Source of the DNA: Epiperipatus broadwayi
Lineage: Eukaryota > Onychophora > Udeonychophora > Euonychophora > Peripatidae
DNA length: 64,000 nucleotides
Reading direction: 5' to 3'
Assembly (NCBI GenBank): GCA_028023455.1
Contig: JAQFVV010012992.1
Span: forward strand, 60,001-124,000
The notes beneath the pieces are model-generated. The model saw nothing but the letters and a program-made list of their open reading frames with translations, was not told the DNA's origin and ran no database searches. Of this stretch, positions 21,116 through 33,865 are shown one piece after another; within the stretch, counting starts at the first letter, position 1, and every line of letters starts with the position of its first letter. The position numbers and the translations under genes were made by a program.

Positions 21116-22560
21116 TAATACCTTTTGTCAATTTCATTTGCATCATTTATTCATTTATGCACTGATTCACAAGAATCTCATGCCTCCTCAGCTATGTTCG
21201 GCATAACCAGATGATGGTAAGGTTGTAGTGAGATGGAACTCTAGTGGTGCCATTTGGGGAAATCAAACACATAAATTTTTAGATTCTTCCAGTCTCTATG
21301 GTGCTACATCCTCTGATGAGCAGGAAATATTGTTGTAGGTAGGGTGACATCTGCATTGGGGAATGCCAATCAATATTTTTTTCCTGCAATATGCTCATCA
21401 GGAAATAAAACCAACACAGAGTGGAGTTGGTCACTACATCCAGTTACATATTTTAATAATTACAAATATTTTAAAAGTATTTAAAATTAAATAATATATT
21501 TTTAGAATTCAATTGTTTTGAATTTTTAACTGTTATAAACTCAAAAAAAAAACTGAAGTTTATTTTTGTGAATATTTTAATTTGAATATGTGTAAATATA
21601 TTGTTTGATATTATATAATTTAAATAAGAATTTAATGGTTGTAGTTATTTATATATATATATATCAAATGGTTTTATTTCTTGGGAGTTCATATCTTTGA
21701 GTGCCAGAAATTGGAAATGATCTTAGTATCCTAGATCCAAACTCTGATATTTTAATATTGCACTAAACCATTTTTAGATAATGAAGCAAGAGACAATAAG
21801 ATTTTTTTATAATAATAACTTGTATCAAATAACAAATATTGCAGATGAAAAATATTTAGAAATCTATTCAAAATTTAATGCTACAATCTCTCAGCAGTTC
21901 TGAAATCTTTCACAAAACTTCACAATAAAAAACTCTTAATTTTAATAAGATATAAATATATCTATTGTGAAATTTCTTACAGAGGAATTGGTAACAAGTA
22001 TTAAATACCTAAGAACTATGCAAAATGATTTATCAAAACTTAGATCAAAATAACAGATATTTAATTTTGGAATTTTACTATAATATAAAGAGATATTTAT
22101 TTAAAATGAATGCATTTTTAAATAAAATCATTTGTGCAATGGATTTAATTAGACCAATTTTTTTTTTTAAAGTAAATATTACGTTTTATTTAAAAAACTT
22201 AAATATCATTTTAAAATTTGTATATAGCTTTGATTGAATCTCATGCAACCTGTTAATATATATTTAACAGATTATAAATATCAAATTTAATCAAGATAGC
22301 TAAAGTATAAATAAGATATTAGTCAATCCAATTATTCAAACTTCTCCCTTCATGACAACTATATTTTATACTGACAGCTACTCTTTAAATAAATTGCGGA
22401 AGAAATTCAAAATACCTAGATTGGATCTACCTTAACCTTAAGAGTTAAAAACTTTACATAGGTTTCATCTCTACTGATCTGGACTCTGTAATAAATAAAT
22501 ATGGTAAAGTAACAGTTTTAATATCTTTATGAAAAAAGAGTATTAGTACCTTGCTAACCA
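21116..22560. other. Spacer with weak LINE-like traces
   Basis: 21900-22240 (+) gives broken frames such as TSIKYLRTMQNDL and IICAMDLIRPIFF, faintly like a LINE post-RT region, but too weak to assign. 21180-21440 holds CTGATGAGCAGGAAA-type sequence that does not fold as a hammerhead. Confidence 0.35.
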
Positions 22561-25490
22561 ACACTCTCATTCTATATAAAAATATGTCCATCTTTTAACC
22601 ATACAAATTACACATACAACAAATTTCTCTACTTATCATCATTTTCAGTTTTCTCCATAGTGCAAAATTACAAATATGAATTATTAATGACTTCTCAAAA
22701 AGAAATTGCAAATTTTTTGATCTTGTGATATGAGAATAACCAGATTTAATTCTCAAAAGCAACCTATAAATGGAAACCAAATCAACATTAACACATCACA
22801 ATACATAGAAGGTATAAACAACTCAACTATACAACTTATACATCTAAACTCCATCTGAAGAACAGCTCAGAAGAGAAAATAACTCACAAAAACAATAAAT
22901 CTCATCCTGCAACAAACAGATAAAACTTCAAACTTTCTTAAAGTTAAAAGGAAAAAAAAAAGTTGGATAAAAAAAATCAAGTCTACTGACACAAACTATT
23001 ATAACAAATGTTAAAACCAAAATTGACTTCTACATTAGACAAGTCTGTCTCAAAATAGACTCACTGTCAAAAGAACAAGAAATTAATTTTAGCAAAAGTT
23101 GTTACTCCGCAAGAGAACAACCAAAAAAAAAAAAGAATTCTTTTAATATATTTGGAATATCAAATATTTCACACCAAGATGATTTTCTAAATGATGCCTG
23201 TGAAGTGATATTTTTAGATTAACATTCTAGTAAGTTTTTCTTAATTACTTTTTTTTACAGGTAATCGAAGTTAATTTTTTTCATTACCATTTTCTACCTT
23301 TTTATCTCTCATAACCTAATCCTCACTCTTACAAGGAATTAAACATTACAGAAATATTAAGAGATTAAATGTCCAACAATGTTTATTAACAAAAAGCAGA
23401 TAAAGCACTTTAAACTTCATGACTATTTATATTAAAATTTACTAAACATCTATAAAATTGATTCAAATATTTTCTATCTAATATTGGATACTGCAATTTT
23501 TTTATTTCAAATTCTCCTGCAAATTTGAGACGGTACTCCTAAACAATAATTTACTTTTTTAAATCAATTTAAAACAGCTTATTTGGATCAATATTTAATT
23601 ACAAAAATATTTCTTTTATATTCTCAATCAAAATTATAGGCCTTTGTCTATATAAAACTGTAATTAATTTATTAACTGATTAATCACATCAACGTTACAT
23701 TATTCACTAATCCTGCATAAGTGCAGAAGATCCACCCCCAACTCGATCTTTTTTATACAAAATAATATTCTCTTTATTCAACCTGAACTATATACTTTTC
23801 AATTATGTCCTCATTAACACTCATTTCTTCTTTTCTTATTATCCTGTATTCAAACTATCACTCTTATTGGATTCTCAAATTCAATCTATTTATACATAAA
23901 AGAATAGAATTCTCTTTAAAACTACAACCCAAATGTAATTCTCTCTGAAATTTATATTTTCTTCAAAAAATTTAGCATCCTTTCACTTGATCTATGCCTG
24001 ATTTTCTTTTATTAATATCATTTCCTCCACTATAAGCTATTTCACACGCAAGACCACAAGCATTTTAAACGAATTGGATGAAATTCATCTTAAACTCACT
24101 AGAATCAGTTATTGCCTTAAAAATAACCCAAAAATATTAATCAAATACCTCTCAACAAAAAAATCAAAAATATTTATTAGTTGATCTTCACAGTTGGTCA
24201 TGAGGATATATATGTTAAGCTTTGATCTATAAGCCTAATATTCCCACACCTTAGCAATCATAAAAGATTTCATATATTATAAAGGTGAAAATATAATACT
24301 TGGATTTTTTTTTTTTACTACTTCAAATCTAAATCAAACATATCATTTTCCACACTTCTCATTTATATGTTTGGTTCCAGTGTGCAACAATTAAAAATCA
24401 CAAAACAAGATTATATTAAATTTATTTAATATTCAGAGTTCACACATTCAGGTTTGCAAGCTATTCCTATCTTTATTACAAACACCTCATACACTTTATT
24501 ACTTCCACAATTCTTAATCTAATAACCATTCTCTCCATAGAAATTAAATTAAATGTATCAATGATTTCATTTTTCAAAACCCAGAAACAACCCTTTATCC
24601 ATAACTTCAGAACCATGACTGTCTTCATGTTTAAGTTTATGGAGTCAAATCTTTTATCATAGACAAAATACAACTTACTACTTTTTCTCAAATTTCCAAG
24701 TTTCAATTAATAAACAAGAGCTTCTTATTTACGGAATAAACATAGTTTTTAGATATTCAATTGACCATGCTGGAATGTGCAATAAAAGTATACCAAGCAC
24801 ATTTTGGCACATTATTATCCTCAAAATTATTAGTTTTATAACAACATATTCCTATTTTCTCTTTACCTAATCTCAATCTTATGCTATATGTATATAATAT
24901 CAGTTTGTTTTACACCTCGCAATTATGATTCCATTCTCTACTTACATAAATACTCTATTAAATCTGCTGGTAATTCAGATTTCATCTATACACATTAAAC
25001 CACATTGCATACATGAATGACATAGTCATTACTCTATCCTACAAAATTTTTTATCTAGACTTTTTATCATTCTAGACAATTATAGTAAAAAAAATACTAT
25101 TTCCAATTCAAAACATCAAATTTTTAATTTGGAAAAAATAATGACCTCTAATAATTATAAAGATTCCACTACACATTTTCTACACTTCTCTAATTTTAGC
25201 ATCTAATTTTCTCAGAGCTAATATTCAAAGCTAGATATTAATATTGACCCAAAAGATGTTTAATATTTTAGCAAAAACATATCTATTCATAAATGCAAAG
25301 ATCTCACTTATCAACATACTATTTTCTAAACTAAATTCTTATATCCTTACAATAAGAAAAAGATTACTTCACTACATCATTCAGTTAATTTGGAATAAGA
25401 AATCTGTCATCATTTGAATCAATAAAATGCAAAGACATGCCAAATTTAGTATCATTTTTGCATTCTATTTCCATTAATGTTTTAATTACT
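22561..25490. other. G-poor, C/A/T-rich strand-asymmetric tract
   Basis: The plus strand is notably poor in G over nearly 3 kb while C stays common, unlike neighbours. Minus-strand reading gives Lys/Arg/Val-rich fragments (24476-24706, 76 residues, MKLGNLRKSSKLY start) with no match I recognise. Decayed retroelement sequence on the minus strand is a plausible source. Confidence 0.4.
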
Positions 25491-25492
25491 TT

Positions 25493-25698
25493 CATTAGTA
25501 GGACTTATTACTTTAACCCAATTTAAATGTTAGTTGTGATATTTCTATATGTTTAAAATTAGGACAATTTAAAAAAAAGATCAATGGTTTACTTTTTGGC
25601 ACATAGTCAACATATTAGAGCATCTCATTCTAGATGAAATAAAAGAATTGATGGAAAAGACATTTAAATTGGGTTAAAGTGAAAAGTCCTACTAATGG
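25493..25698. mobile_element. Small foldback/MITE with ~38-bp terminal inverted repeats
   Basis: CATTAGTAGGACTT then AACCCAATTTAAATGT at 25493-25530 is complementary to 25660-25698, with a ~130-bp non-coding centre. No target duplication is clear. Confidence 0.75.
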
Positions 25699-26409
25699 TT
25701 TAATCTTTTTAATAATCTGGTGATTAATGAGTCAAAATATTGAGTGACAATCATGGAGGTTGTTGAGAATGTTATTTTGTAATCAACTAATATTTGATTT
25801 TATTTACAAATAGGGAGAGGGAAGTGACAGTAAATTTTTGTATATTGTTTATTATTTTGATTATAAATATATTAGGTTGCAGTGATGGAGTATTAGAGGA
25901 TGTTATTTTCATTATCTCATGCATAACAGAAAATATGGAAGTTATTCATGAACACTTTCTTTCAATGAACTTATTAATAGTCCAGATACCAATATTTTTG
26001 AAAGCATGTGTGCAATAAATTTTTTTATTAGGCATTGTGGGTGCAAGGAAGAAAAACCATGTCCTGTTATCAAAATATAGGATTACATGACATTGTTTTT
26101 TCTTTTGGTAATTTTTTTTTCTAGCTTCGACTTACAAAGAGTATGTATTTACATTTGGAAAGTTGATTGGAATCCAATATTAAATTTGCTAGAATTTTTT
26201 TAATTTAAAAAACTAATTACAAAATATTATTTTAATAATTATTTATTCAATTAAGGTTCAATTTTCCACTATATTTTATAAAATCATAATTCTAAAATTA
26301 AATTTTTGAACACAAACTCCTAAAAAACCTATTCATATCATTTTGTTTATAAATTTGTGTTTTACATTTTTAAAATCAAAATAACTCTAAAGTTTTTTTT
26401 TTCCGAATA
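25699..26409. other. Unassigned AT-rich spacer
   Basis: No gene recognised; a 74-residue plus-strand frame at 25794-26018 has no family features. Confidence 0.4.
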
Positions 26410-27130
26410 TTACCATTTTATTGCTATCACATTTTTTCACATACTAAAACATCATTGACGGAATCAAAAAATACAATCATTTCTTTCCATCATTGTCACA
26501 AAACATAACATTTCTTCTTTCACAGAGTAATCTTTGAAAACCATTTTTATTAATTGAGATGTTCCCATTACATCTAAAGATTCATCCATTTGAAATGAAT
26601 ACAAAGAGCACCTATCCATATCAGTTTCAAGTTGATCTTTGATAATAGCAGATATTTTAGCATTTTTTTTTTTCATTGTATTTCGTAGCAATTATAAATC
26701 ATTTATTGGTGTTTTCTCATTTGTTAAAGTATTGAAAAGGGAATTTGTGCCAAATAATAAAGTACTGTATCTTTAAATAATTTTCAATCTAAATATGATT
26801 TCTTCTTCATTGCAAGAAAATGCTATAGTAACATTTTTTGATTTATCCTTTATCTTTTAAACTATGATTGCTTAATAATTTTTTTTTTTCAAACTATTTA
26901 TTTTTTCTTTTCTATTATCACTTCAAGGCATATATATATATTTTTATCAATTCTTGTATTCTCATTTAAAATGCCTTTCAATATTATATTTTTTAATTGT
27001 TATATTGCGTTTGTATAAAAGACATATGGCATATTCCTTTATTTCCACAAAACAATATTCTTTTTCCTATTCCTTTTAGAAACTGTAAAAACAATGCTGT
27101 TTACTTGATCCTGCTTTAGACATGTTAATA
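26410..27130 (-). pseudogene. hAT transposase relic (ZBED-like), minus strand
   Basis: The 75-residue frame at 26464-26691 reads QLETDMDRCSLYSFQMDESL then DVMGTSQLIKMVF. This is the conserved block around the first catalytic Asp of SCAND3/ZBED5/FAM200-type hAT transposases. Weaker N-terminal fragments extend to about 27130. The coding frame is broken and no terminal repeats were seen. Confidence 0.65.
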
Positions 27131-27390
27131 GGATTCTTTTTTAAAAAAAATTATAAACAAACAACTTTTATCAAACAAATTATCATAAATTCATTAAGTA
27201 TTAGAAGCAACTATTCAATAGATGATGTGATATCATGACTCCTTTATCAAAGTCAGGAATCTCTAAGCCAATATGTCCAAGAAAAACCTGTTAGCTGCCT
27301 TAGCTTCCCTTTCCATTCCCCACTCGTTTTTTTTTTCATATTCTTCTCTATCCCTTTCCACAACATCATTGTACACTCCATGGCCTTTGT

Positions 27391-27398
27391 ATCTAGAT
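27391..27398. repeat. hAT target-site duplication, left
   Basis: ATCTAGAT fits the NTCTAGAN preference of hAT (Charlie-type) elements and directly precedes the CAGG end of the next element. No right copy was found. Confidence 0.55.
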
Positions 27399-29912
27399 CA
27401 GGCATTGCCAACATATGGTCCATGGGCCAGATCCAGCCTGTGCAATGAGTTTATGCGGCCCACAATTAAATTTTTAATATTCTCTGCATGACACACGGTG
27501 GAAATGAAATAAGTGGTGCTTTTAAATCATTATACAAAAACTATGATATATAATCATTGTACAACAATGAAAGTTAAAATGTCAGCTACTCAGAAGTAGT
27601 GAAACATCTTTGATTATTGGAAATTGAGATATTTAAGAAGATAGTGATACGCATAAAATTAATTCCACATATGGCTAATCTAGGGTAAACTTCCAATAAT
27701 TGGTCGGATGGATTTGTGATACTTCATTATTTTTAAAAAAATTCCATTATAAAGATTTACAACTTTTGAACTCATGTGTACTCAATATAAACTTTTGACA
27801 TTTAGCAGCTATGTGAAACCCACATTTTTGTAGGTGGAGTTTTCCAGTCCACACCCAAGGTCAAGCAATTTGTCTTTGTGGTCAAGTATGCTGAATCAAG
27901 TGGCATTGTAGCATAGACAATAGCTGCAGTTGATAACTGAAAACGTGTCAAGACTGTTTGTAAAATGAAGTAATTGTTTTATTTGTGATATAACCCCTTC
28001 AAGCTCATTCTATTAATTATTGTTTCGATTGATTGTGATACAGTTTGGATATTTATATGGTATGTAATTATATTTTTATTAAAATATTATTGTATATTAA
28101 ATGTTTTTTCCACTCTAGGGATGACTTCCAGAAAACGAAAAATTGAACTTGAATGCTATATATTTAATGATGAATGGGAGTGGAAATATTTTTTTACTAT
28201 ATAAAATAATATCAGTTTGTCTTATTTTCAATTCGAGTGTAGCTGTTTTAAAAGAATACAACTTGAGAAGACATTTTGAAATGAAACATGCAAGTTACGC
28301 ACAAAATTTAAATGAAGAAAGCTGAAAAAAAAAAACAAGCCACAAATCTCATAGTAAAATTGACCTGGCAGCCAAATGTATATAAACAGCAAAATTGATT
28401 ACAAGAATCAGTTACTGAAGCAAGTTTTCTAGTAGCAAAATGGATTGCTCAATGTGGAAAACCTTTTGCTGAAGGAGAATTTGTAAAAAAGTGCATGTTG
28501 GATGTTTGTGATCTAATGTGTCCAGAAGTCGAACATAAAATTGAAAATATAAGCCTGTCTCAGCAAACTATTGCCCAAAGAATAGAAAATATGAATGCTA
28601 ATTTAATGATCAGTTACTAAATAATTTAGAATTGGCCCATTTTTATGCAACAGCTCTTGATGAAAGTTGTGATGTAAAGGATACTTACTGCCCAGTTATT
28701 AATTTTTATCAGAGCTATCACTGAAGATTTTCAAATTTCAGAGGAACTTTTGTCAATTGTTTCTATGAAAGTCACAACAAAGGGAAAATATCTTTTCCAA
28801 GAGGTTGAAAAATGTTTTTTTAAAATACAATATTGACTGGAAAAATTGGTGAATGTAACAACAGATTGATCATCAAATATGATTGGAAAAAAAATACTGG
28901 TCTCATAAGACAAAATTTCTGAAATTGATCCAAATCATAAAATTATACCCATACACTGCATTATTAATCAACATGCATTATGCAAAAATATTTTAAAGAT
29001 TGATCATGTCACAAACATAGTTGTAAAAAGAGTAAATTTCTTTCGATCAAAAGGATTAAACACAGGCAATTTATTGGACTCCTTGAAAAACTAAATACCA
29101 GTTACATAGAAGTACTATATCACAATAAAATCTGTTGGTTAAGCTTGGAAAAAGTTTTAATACATGTGTGGCATCTTCAAGAGGAAATAAAAACATTTTT
29201 AACACTTAAAGAAAATGAGGATTTTTCTGAATTATCAGAACCAAATTGGATTTGTGATTTAGCATTTTCTTTGGATATTCTCACACATTTCAACGAATTT
29301 AATGTATGTTTACAGGGAAAAAATGTATATACTCATGATTTAATACAAAGGTTAAAATCTTTTCAAATGAAGCTTAGTTTTTTTTCTAGAAATCTGACTG
29401 AATGCTAATTTTCCAACATTAGAGACTGTCATCATTAAATATTTCAAGAGAAAAGGTTCAAGAATTCAATAACAATATCCTTGCATTAATAACAGATTTC
29501 GAGCAATGATTTGATTGCTTCAAGAAAACTGATAAAATTTTATCTATTATCCAAAATTAATTTTCTATACATGTAGATGACGTTCTTGTTGATATACAAT
29601 TACAAATAATTAATTTACAATGTGATGAATTATTACATGAGAAATATCAAGAAGAGCAAAAAAAATTGTGCAATTTTTATAAGCAGTTGAATGATGGACA
29701 ATATGGAAATTTAAAAAAACACTTGCCAAGAAATATTTAGTAATCTTCAGCTCAACTTATATTTGTAAACAAACTTTTTCTTTAATGAATCTAAATAAAA
29801 GTACAAGATCAAGATTGAATGATTTACATTTAGAGGTGGTGTTAAGAAAAGCTACTAAAAGTATAGAGCCAGATATTAAAAAATAGGCGATGCAAAATGC
29901 CTCAACACATCA
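27399..29912 (+). pseudogene. hAT element relic encoding a GTF2IRD2-like BED transposase
   Basis: The 5' end (CAGGCATTGCCAACATATGG, then GGGCCAGATCC and GCGGCCCAC) is the typical GC-rich hAT-Charlie terminus. Coding begins at 28122 with MTSRKRKIELECYIFNDEWE. A BED-type finger follows, CLIFNSSVAVLKEYNLRRHF then EMKH, in which the second zinc-binding Cys has become Phe. Next come VAKWIAQCGKPFAEGEFVKK and AHFYATALDESCDVKDT (catalytic Asp region, about 28640-28680). Later come NHKIIPIHCIINQHALC (about 28935), GNLLDSLK and, at the C terminus, LNDLHLEVVLRKATKSIEPD (about 29817-29880). Frameshifts and stops break it. No 3' terminus was recognised. Confidence 0.82.
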
Positions 29913-30720
29913 CATATTAGTTTTTTTGTTAATTTGGTGTACTAAATTACTTACATATATCCATAAACAAATTACAATAATAAAATTTTGTTTATTTAAA
30001 CAAATCGTGAGAGAAATGAAATATAATAATTCTTCTAAGTGCTCAAGAATATCTTTCTGCTTTAGAGAATAAATAAAACCATGAAGATTTAAAAACTTTT
30101 AAGATGAAGTTTGGATATGTCTAAATATTTAAAAAAATCACACACAAATGCATTTTAAAACTTTATTTTTTTTTTAGTAATTAAAAAAAGTACATACAAA
30201 TATGAAAATGCCCTTCAATTAAAAATTCCATATGAAATATGAATGGCAAATGAATACACATATTTTAATTTAATGTCTAATCTTGAAATATTAAATAATT
30301 TCAATAAATAGTGACACTTTTTACAATCCATAATCAAAGTTCCTTATTTCCACTAGTTCAATAGCTTTTACTTCTACAACTTCTTAGTTTTTGACCGTTT
30401 TCATCTTCTAAATAATAATACTCATCACTCTAAATTAATAAACAAAGATATAACGCATGTAAAATAGCTTTATATAGATCATAAAATTATTTAATAGACT
30501 TCTGCTTCTTTCATACTTGCTACAAACTATTGATTAGTTTTTATTTATATATGTACACTTTTTTGATTTTATTATCAAAAATACTGATTTTTTATTTTTA
30601 TTAGCTTTAACTTATTAAATGTCGAATGTTTTGTTATCTTTATAGGTCAATTTCAGATTTTCAATATACATGTATATTGACAATATAATATACTAAGTTC
30701 ATACTTTTACAATTGACATA
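29913..30720. other. Unassigned AT-rich spacer
   Basis: No gene or structured repeat recognised. Confidence 0.45.
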
Positions 30721-30920
30721 GTTGGGGGTACACTATTTAAAACCACGAATGGTATCTCCCTGAACCATCTTGTAACAATAAGTTTGCATGTAAGACATTC
30801 TTTATCCTCACATGAAAAACATCCCTTTCCTGACACACACTGTTTTTACAAGTTTATTCCCAAGTATCTTACGTCTATGATATACAACTTTAGATGGATA
30901 GGGAAAAACAGATCTTCATA
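30721..30920 (-). pseudogene. Penelope-like element fragment (pre-GIY-YIG region), inverted
   Basis: The minus strand reads a PLE segment ending VSGKGCFSCEDKECLTCK followed by a decayed stretch. It is a second, inverted copy of the sequence at 31440-31560 (VSGKGCFSCEDKRCLTCKH). The Cys-x2-Cys and Cys-x2-Cys pair precedes the endonuclease domain in canonical PLEs. The inverted placement next to the plus-strand copy is typical of PLE insertions. Confidence 0.75.
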
Positions 30921-30949
30921 CATTTTTTAATTATCTAAATAATTTTAAT

Positions 30950-31665
30950 AAGAATATATAATTTTCAAAAACATCAGCTCATTTTCTTGATGTTAAGTTT
31001 ACTTATAGTGATGGTATTCTTAGTACTAATATATATATATAGAAAGCCAACTGATAGTCATGGTTACCTACATTTTTATAGTAATCACCCTAAGCACTTA
31101 AAGACTAATATCCCTTATAGTTAATTTTTAAGGATTAAAAGAATTTGCAGTGGTGAGGGATTTCTTCAGCAAAATAACAAGGTTTTGTATAATAAATTTA
31201 TCAATATGAAATATCCTAAGGGACTATTAGATAGGGCAGTGGTAAAATCTTGGGGAGTTGACAGGAATGAACTTCTTCTACCTAAAAAAAAAAAAAAGAG
31301 TCAGTTGATAAATATACCACCTAATATTAACCAAATATTATGGAAACATTTTAATATATTAAATTCCACAGATTATCTGAGATTTGTTTTTATCTATCCA
31401 CCTAAAGTTGTATATCGTAACATAGGACCCTTAGAGATAGATTTGTAAGGACAGTTTTTGGCACTAATTTTGTGTCAGGAAAAGGATGTTTTTCATGTGA
31501 GGATAAGAGATGTCTTACATGCAAACATATTATTATGAAAATGGTTCAAGAAGATACTATTCATGGCTTTAAATGGTGTATCCCCAACTATATCAATTGT
31601 AAAAGTATGAACTTGGTATATTTAATAGAAAGTAATAGACAATATAATATATATATATAAACAAA
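30950..31665 (+). pseudogene. Penelope-like element RT end and start of GIY-YIG domain
   Basis: Broken plus-strand frames give HFLDVKFTYSDGILST, YRKPTDSHGYLHFYSNHPKH, IKRICSGEGF (31130-31160), a spacer (31185-31448) and VSGKGCFSCEDKRCLTCKH, then NYINCKSMNLVYLIES. The FLD, RKPTDSH and double-Cys motifs define the C-terminal RT and linker of Penelope-like retroelements. GIY-YIG catalytic motifs are lost where the frame runs into TA repeats. An ancient PLE copy is the likely source of the machinery for hammerhead-carrying relatives. It is directly followed by the family C palindrome. Confidence 0.85.
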
Positions 31666-31798
31666 ACAAGTTATAAATTTCGTAACTTGCTCATAGCTTG
31701 CATTTTATGATCACTAGATGGAGCTTTACCAATAGCTCACTAACAAGCTTAGTTTACATAAACGCTGGGAGAGATAGAATTCAATATCTCTTTCATTG

Positions 31799-31860
31799 TC
31801 TCCAACCTTTAAACCATGGTTTCGAGATAGTTGGCTCATATCAGTAAAGGGTAGAAAGAC
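31799..31860 (-). ncRNA. Hammerhead-like fold, family C copy 1
   Basis: Minus sense: inner stem I CCTTTA pairs perfectly with TAAAGG, stem III is the palindrome ACCATGGT ending in GAAA's last A, and the cleavage base would be U. Stem II is GAG...CTC. The 5' core reads CTGATATGA, two bases longer than CTGANGA, which should impair standard catalysis. It is either a decayed or an atypical hammerhead. Confidence 0.5.
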
Positions 31861-31878
31861 CAGAAACTAGATCTAGTT

Positions 31879-31941
31879 GTCTCCAACCTTTAAACCATGG
31901 TTTCAAGATAGTTGGCTCATGTCAGTAAAGGGTAGAATGAC
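31879..31941 (-). ncRNA. Hammerhead-like fold, family C copy 2
   Basis: Direct repeat of copy 1, 80 bp on, with CTGACATGA and CTTGAAA. The same two-base core insertion is present. Confidence 0.48.
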
Positions 31942-31963
31942 CAGAAACTAGATCTAGTTTCTG

Positions 31964-32026
31964 GTCTTCCTACCCTTTACTGATATGAGCCAACTAGCTT
32001 GAAACCATGGTTTAAAGGTTGGAGAC
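31964..32026 (+). ncRNA. Hammerhead-like fold, family C copy 3
   Basis: Plus sense: outer stem GTCTTCC with GGAGAC (one bulge), inner CCTTTA with TAAAGG, core CTGATATGA, stem II GAGC...GCTT, GAAA, palindromic ACCATGGT, cleavage base U. The stem I layout (inner helix, small internal loop, outer helix) matches families A and B. Confidence 0.52.
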
Positions 32027-32115
32027 AATGAAAGAGATATTGAATTCTATCTCTCTCAGCATTTATGTAAACTAAGCTTGTTAGTGAGCTATTGGTAAAG
32101 CTCCATCTAGTGATT

Positions 32116-33131
32116 ATATATATATATATGTGTTTTGCATAAGTAAGTATGCATGTATGCTTTATGACTAAGTGCACTCAGCTAAATTAATAAAATAAAA
32201 ACACTTCATAAAGCATACACACATACAAGAAAAAATAATATTATATATATTCCATAAATTAAACAAAATCCAATCAATTAGAACAATGACAATATTATAA
32301 TTAAATTTTTCTTCTTCTTCTAACCACTTCTATATACATCCATATTTCTTATACATTATAAATATGCAATTTTTAACAAATATTATGATTATTAAATTTA
32401 CTATTTTTTTACAATGGTATTTAATTAAATAATAATACTGTTTCATATCTGTATTACTTTTAATAATAAAATAAAACAAAGTTAAACAGTCATTAACCTT
32501 ATTCCAGCTGCTAAATGTTTAAATTATGTGGAGTTGCTACCTTTCTTGTTAAATCTTTGGGAGTATTTTATAGGCACTGTTCTTTTTTGATCATTTATAG
32601 TATTATAAATATTATGATTGATTATCTTTACATAAACATCCAATTTTGAAATATTATTTAAACAAATGTAAATCTTTTCGTTCATCAACATTAAGAAAAA
32701 ATTATATTATCTTTACATAATGGTGGCTTTAATAAAAATAATTAAAATAAATTGTCTTTGTTTAAATACTAATTAAAAAATTAATTTTAGGGATAATTAA
32801 TCTTAAATTCATAATACTATAAATGTATTAGAATGCACAGATGAACTGAATAAAGAAATAATATTCTTCTGTAACCAAAAGAATTATCAAAATTATAAAC
32901 TGAGATGCATATGACTGATCTCTTACTAAAAAGTTCTTGCATAAGTTATCCTACTGAAACAATTAAATTATATGGATTGGATAAATGATAATGATTCATA
33001 CACATGTTAGGTGGCCTTGACTATAGTTTCATATGACTTATATGACAAATACATCAATCTCCAATTATACACCTCAGAAAAGATAACTTCCTAGTGGCTC
33101 TCTCCACTGGTAATCAAGATATTAAAACATC
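32116..33131. other. Unassigned AT-rich spacer
   Basis: TA microsatellite near 32115-32129; otherwise no gene recognised. Confidence 0.45.
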
Positions 33132-33153
33132 CAAAACTCTCCATACAGTAGTG
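33132..33153 (-). mobile_element. Family B end fragment
   Basis: CAAAACTCTCCATACAGTAGTG matches the terminal sequence of family B elements (minus orientation). It is only about 22 bp, as for a severely 5'-truncated insert. Confidence 0.55.
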
Positions 33154-33865
33154 TTTAGTGATTTAATCCTTAAGATAATGTATTGATGAAAATTTATTTA
33201 TAATTCATGAAATCAGATGGATACCACTTATAATCTAAATTGTAGAACCATGAGTATCGCATGACCAATCCACATAATTCAGACTGATATACTCCATAAT
33301 GTTAGATTTATATGTGATAGTAACTCATTACCATATGCCAATTTGAAATTTAATATCTGATGATCACACATATTACACCTCATTGTATAACTCATTAAAG
33401 TATAAAATTTAGAATAAAAAAAATATAAAAGCTTTAAACATGAATAAAACAAATAATGTAAGAAAAATAGAAAATAAACATGAATAACCATATTATAAGT
33501 TTAAACAAGTGATCATGTATTACCTTACTTGACTCATCCAATATAAATACTTAAAAATAATAAAGATTAATAATTTTTGCTTAATTGAAGATCCATCCTA
33601 GTGATTGTACTCACACATACTAAGAAATACATTATACAATAGCTCAAGAGGTCTGTAATTTATATATATAATTATAATGAAACTTTAAAAAGACTAATGT
33701 AAATGCCATATATACTTACCCCTTTGAATATAAATTAACTCTATTTTTAACATTGTTTTTAAAATTAATTCAACTGATTTTTATATTTGTTTATAAAATC
33801 TGGTTTTATAATCTTGATAATTAATATATATATTATATTTATATACAGCTATAACCTTAATACTA
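33154..33865. other. Unassigned AT-rich spacer
   Basis: No gene recognised. Confidence 0.45.

Larger units (their letters stand above)
31708..32115. mobile_element. Palindromic PLE-type terminal repeat with hammerhead-like folds (family C)
   Basis: Arms 31710-31860 and 31960-32113 are inverted copies (ATCACTAGATGGAGCTTTAC outermost). The left side carries two direct 80-bp units (from 31799 and 31879) and the right side one. The centre is the palindrome CCAGAAACTAGATCTAGTTTCTGG. Position immediately 3' of the PLE coding relic suggests PLE terminal repeats, which are known to encode hammerheads. Confidence 0.78.

Noticed and set aside
21300-21420. CTGATGAGCAGGAAA and its inverted partner as hammerheads
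   Set aside because: There is no room for stem II in the first, and in the second extra bases separate stem II from GAAA; stem I does not pair.
21900-22240. LINE reverse-transcriptase relic
   Set aside because: Only scattered residues resemble a LINE (IKYLRTM, DLIRPIF); no catalytic motif is present, so it was not annotated as an element.
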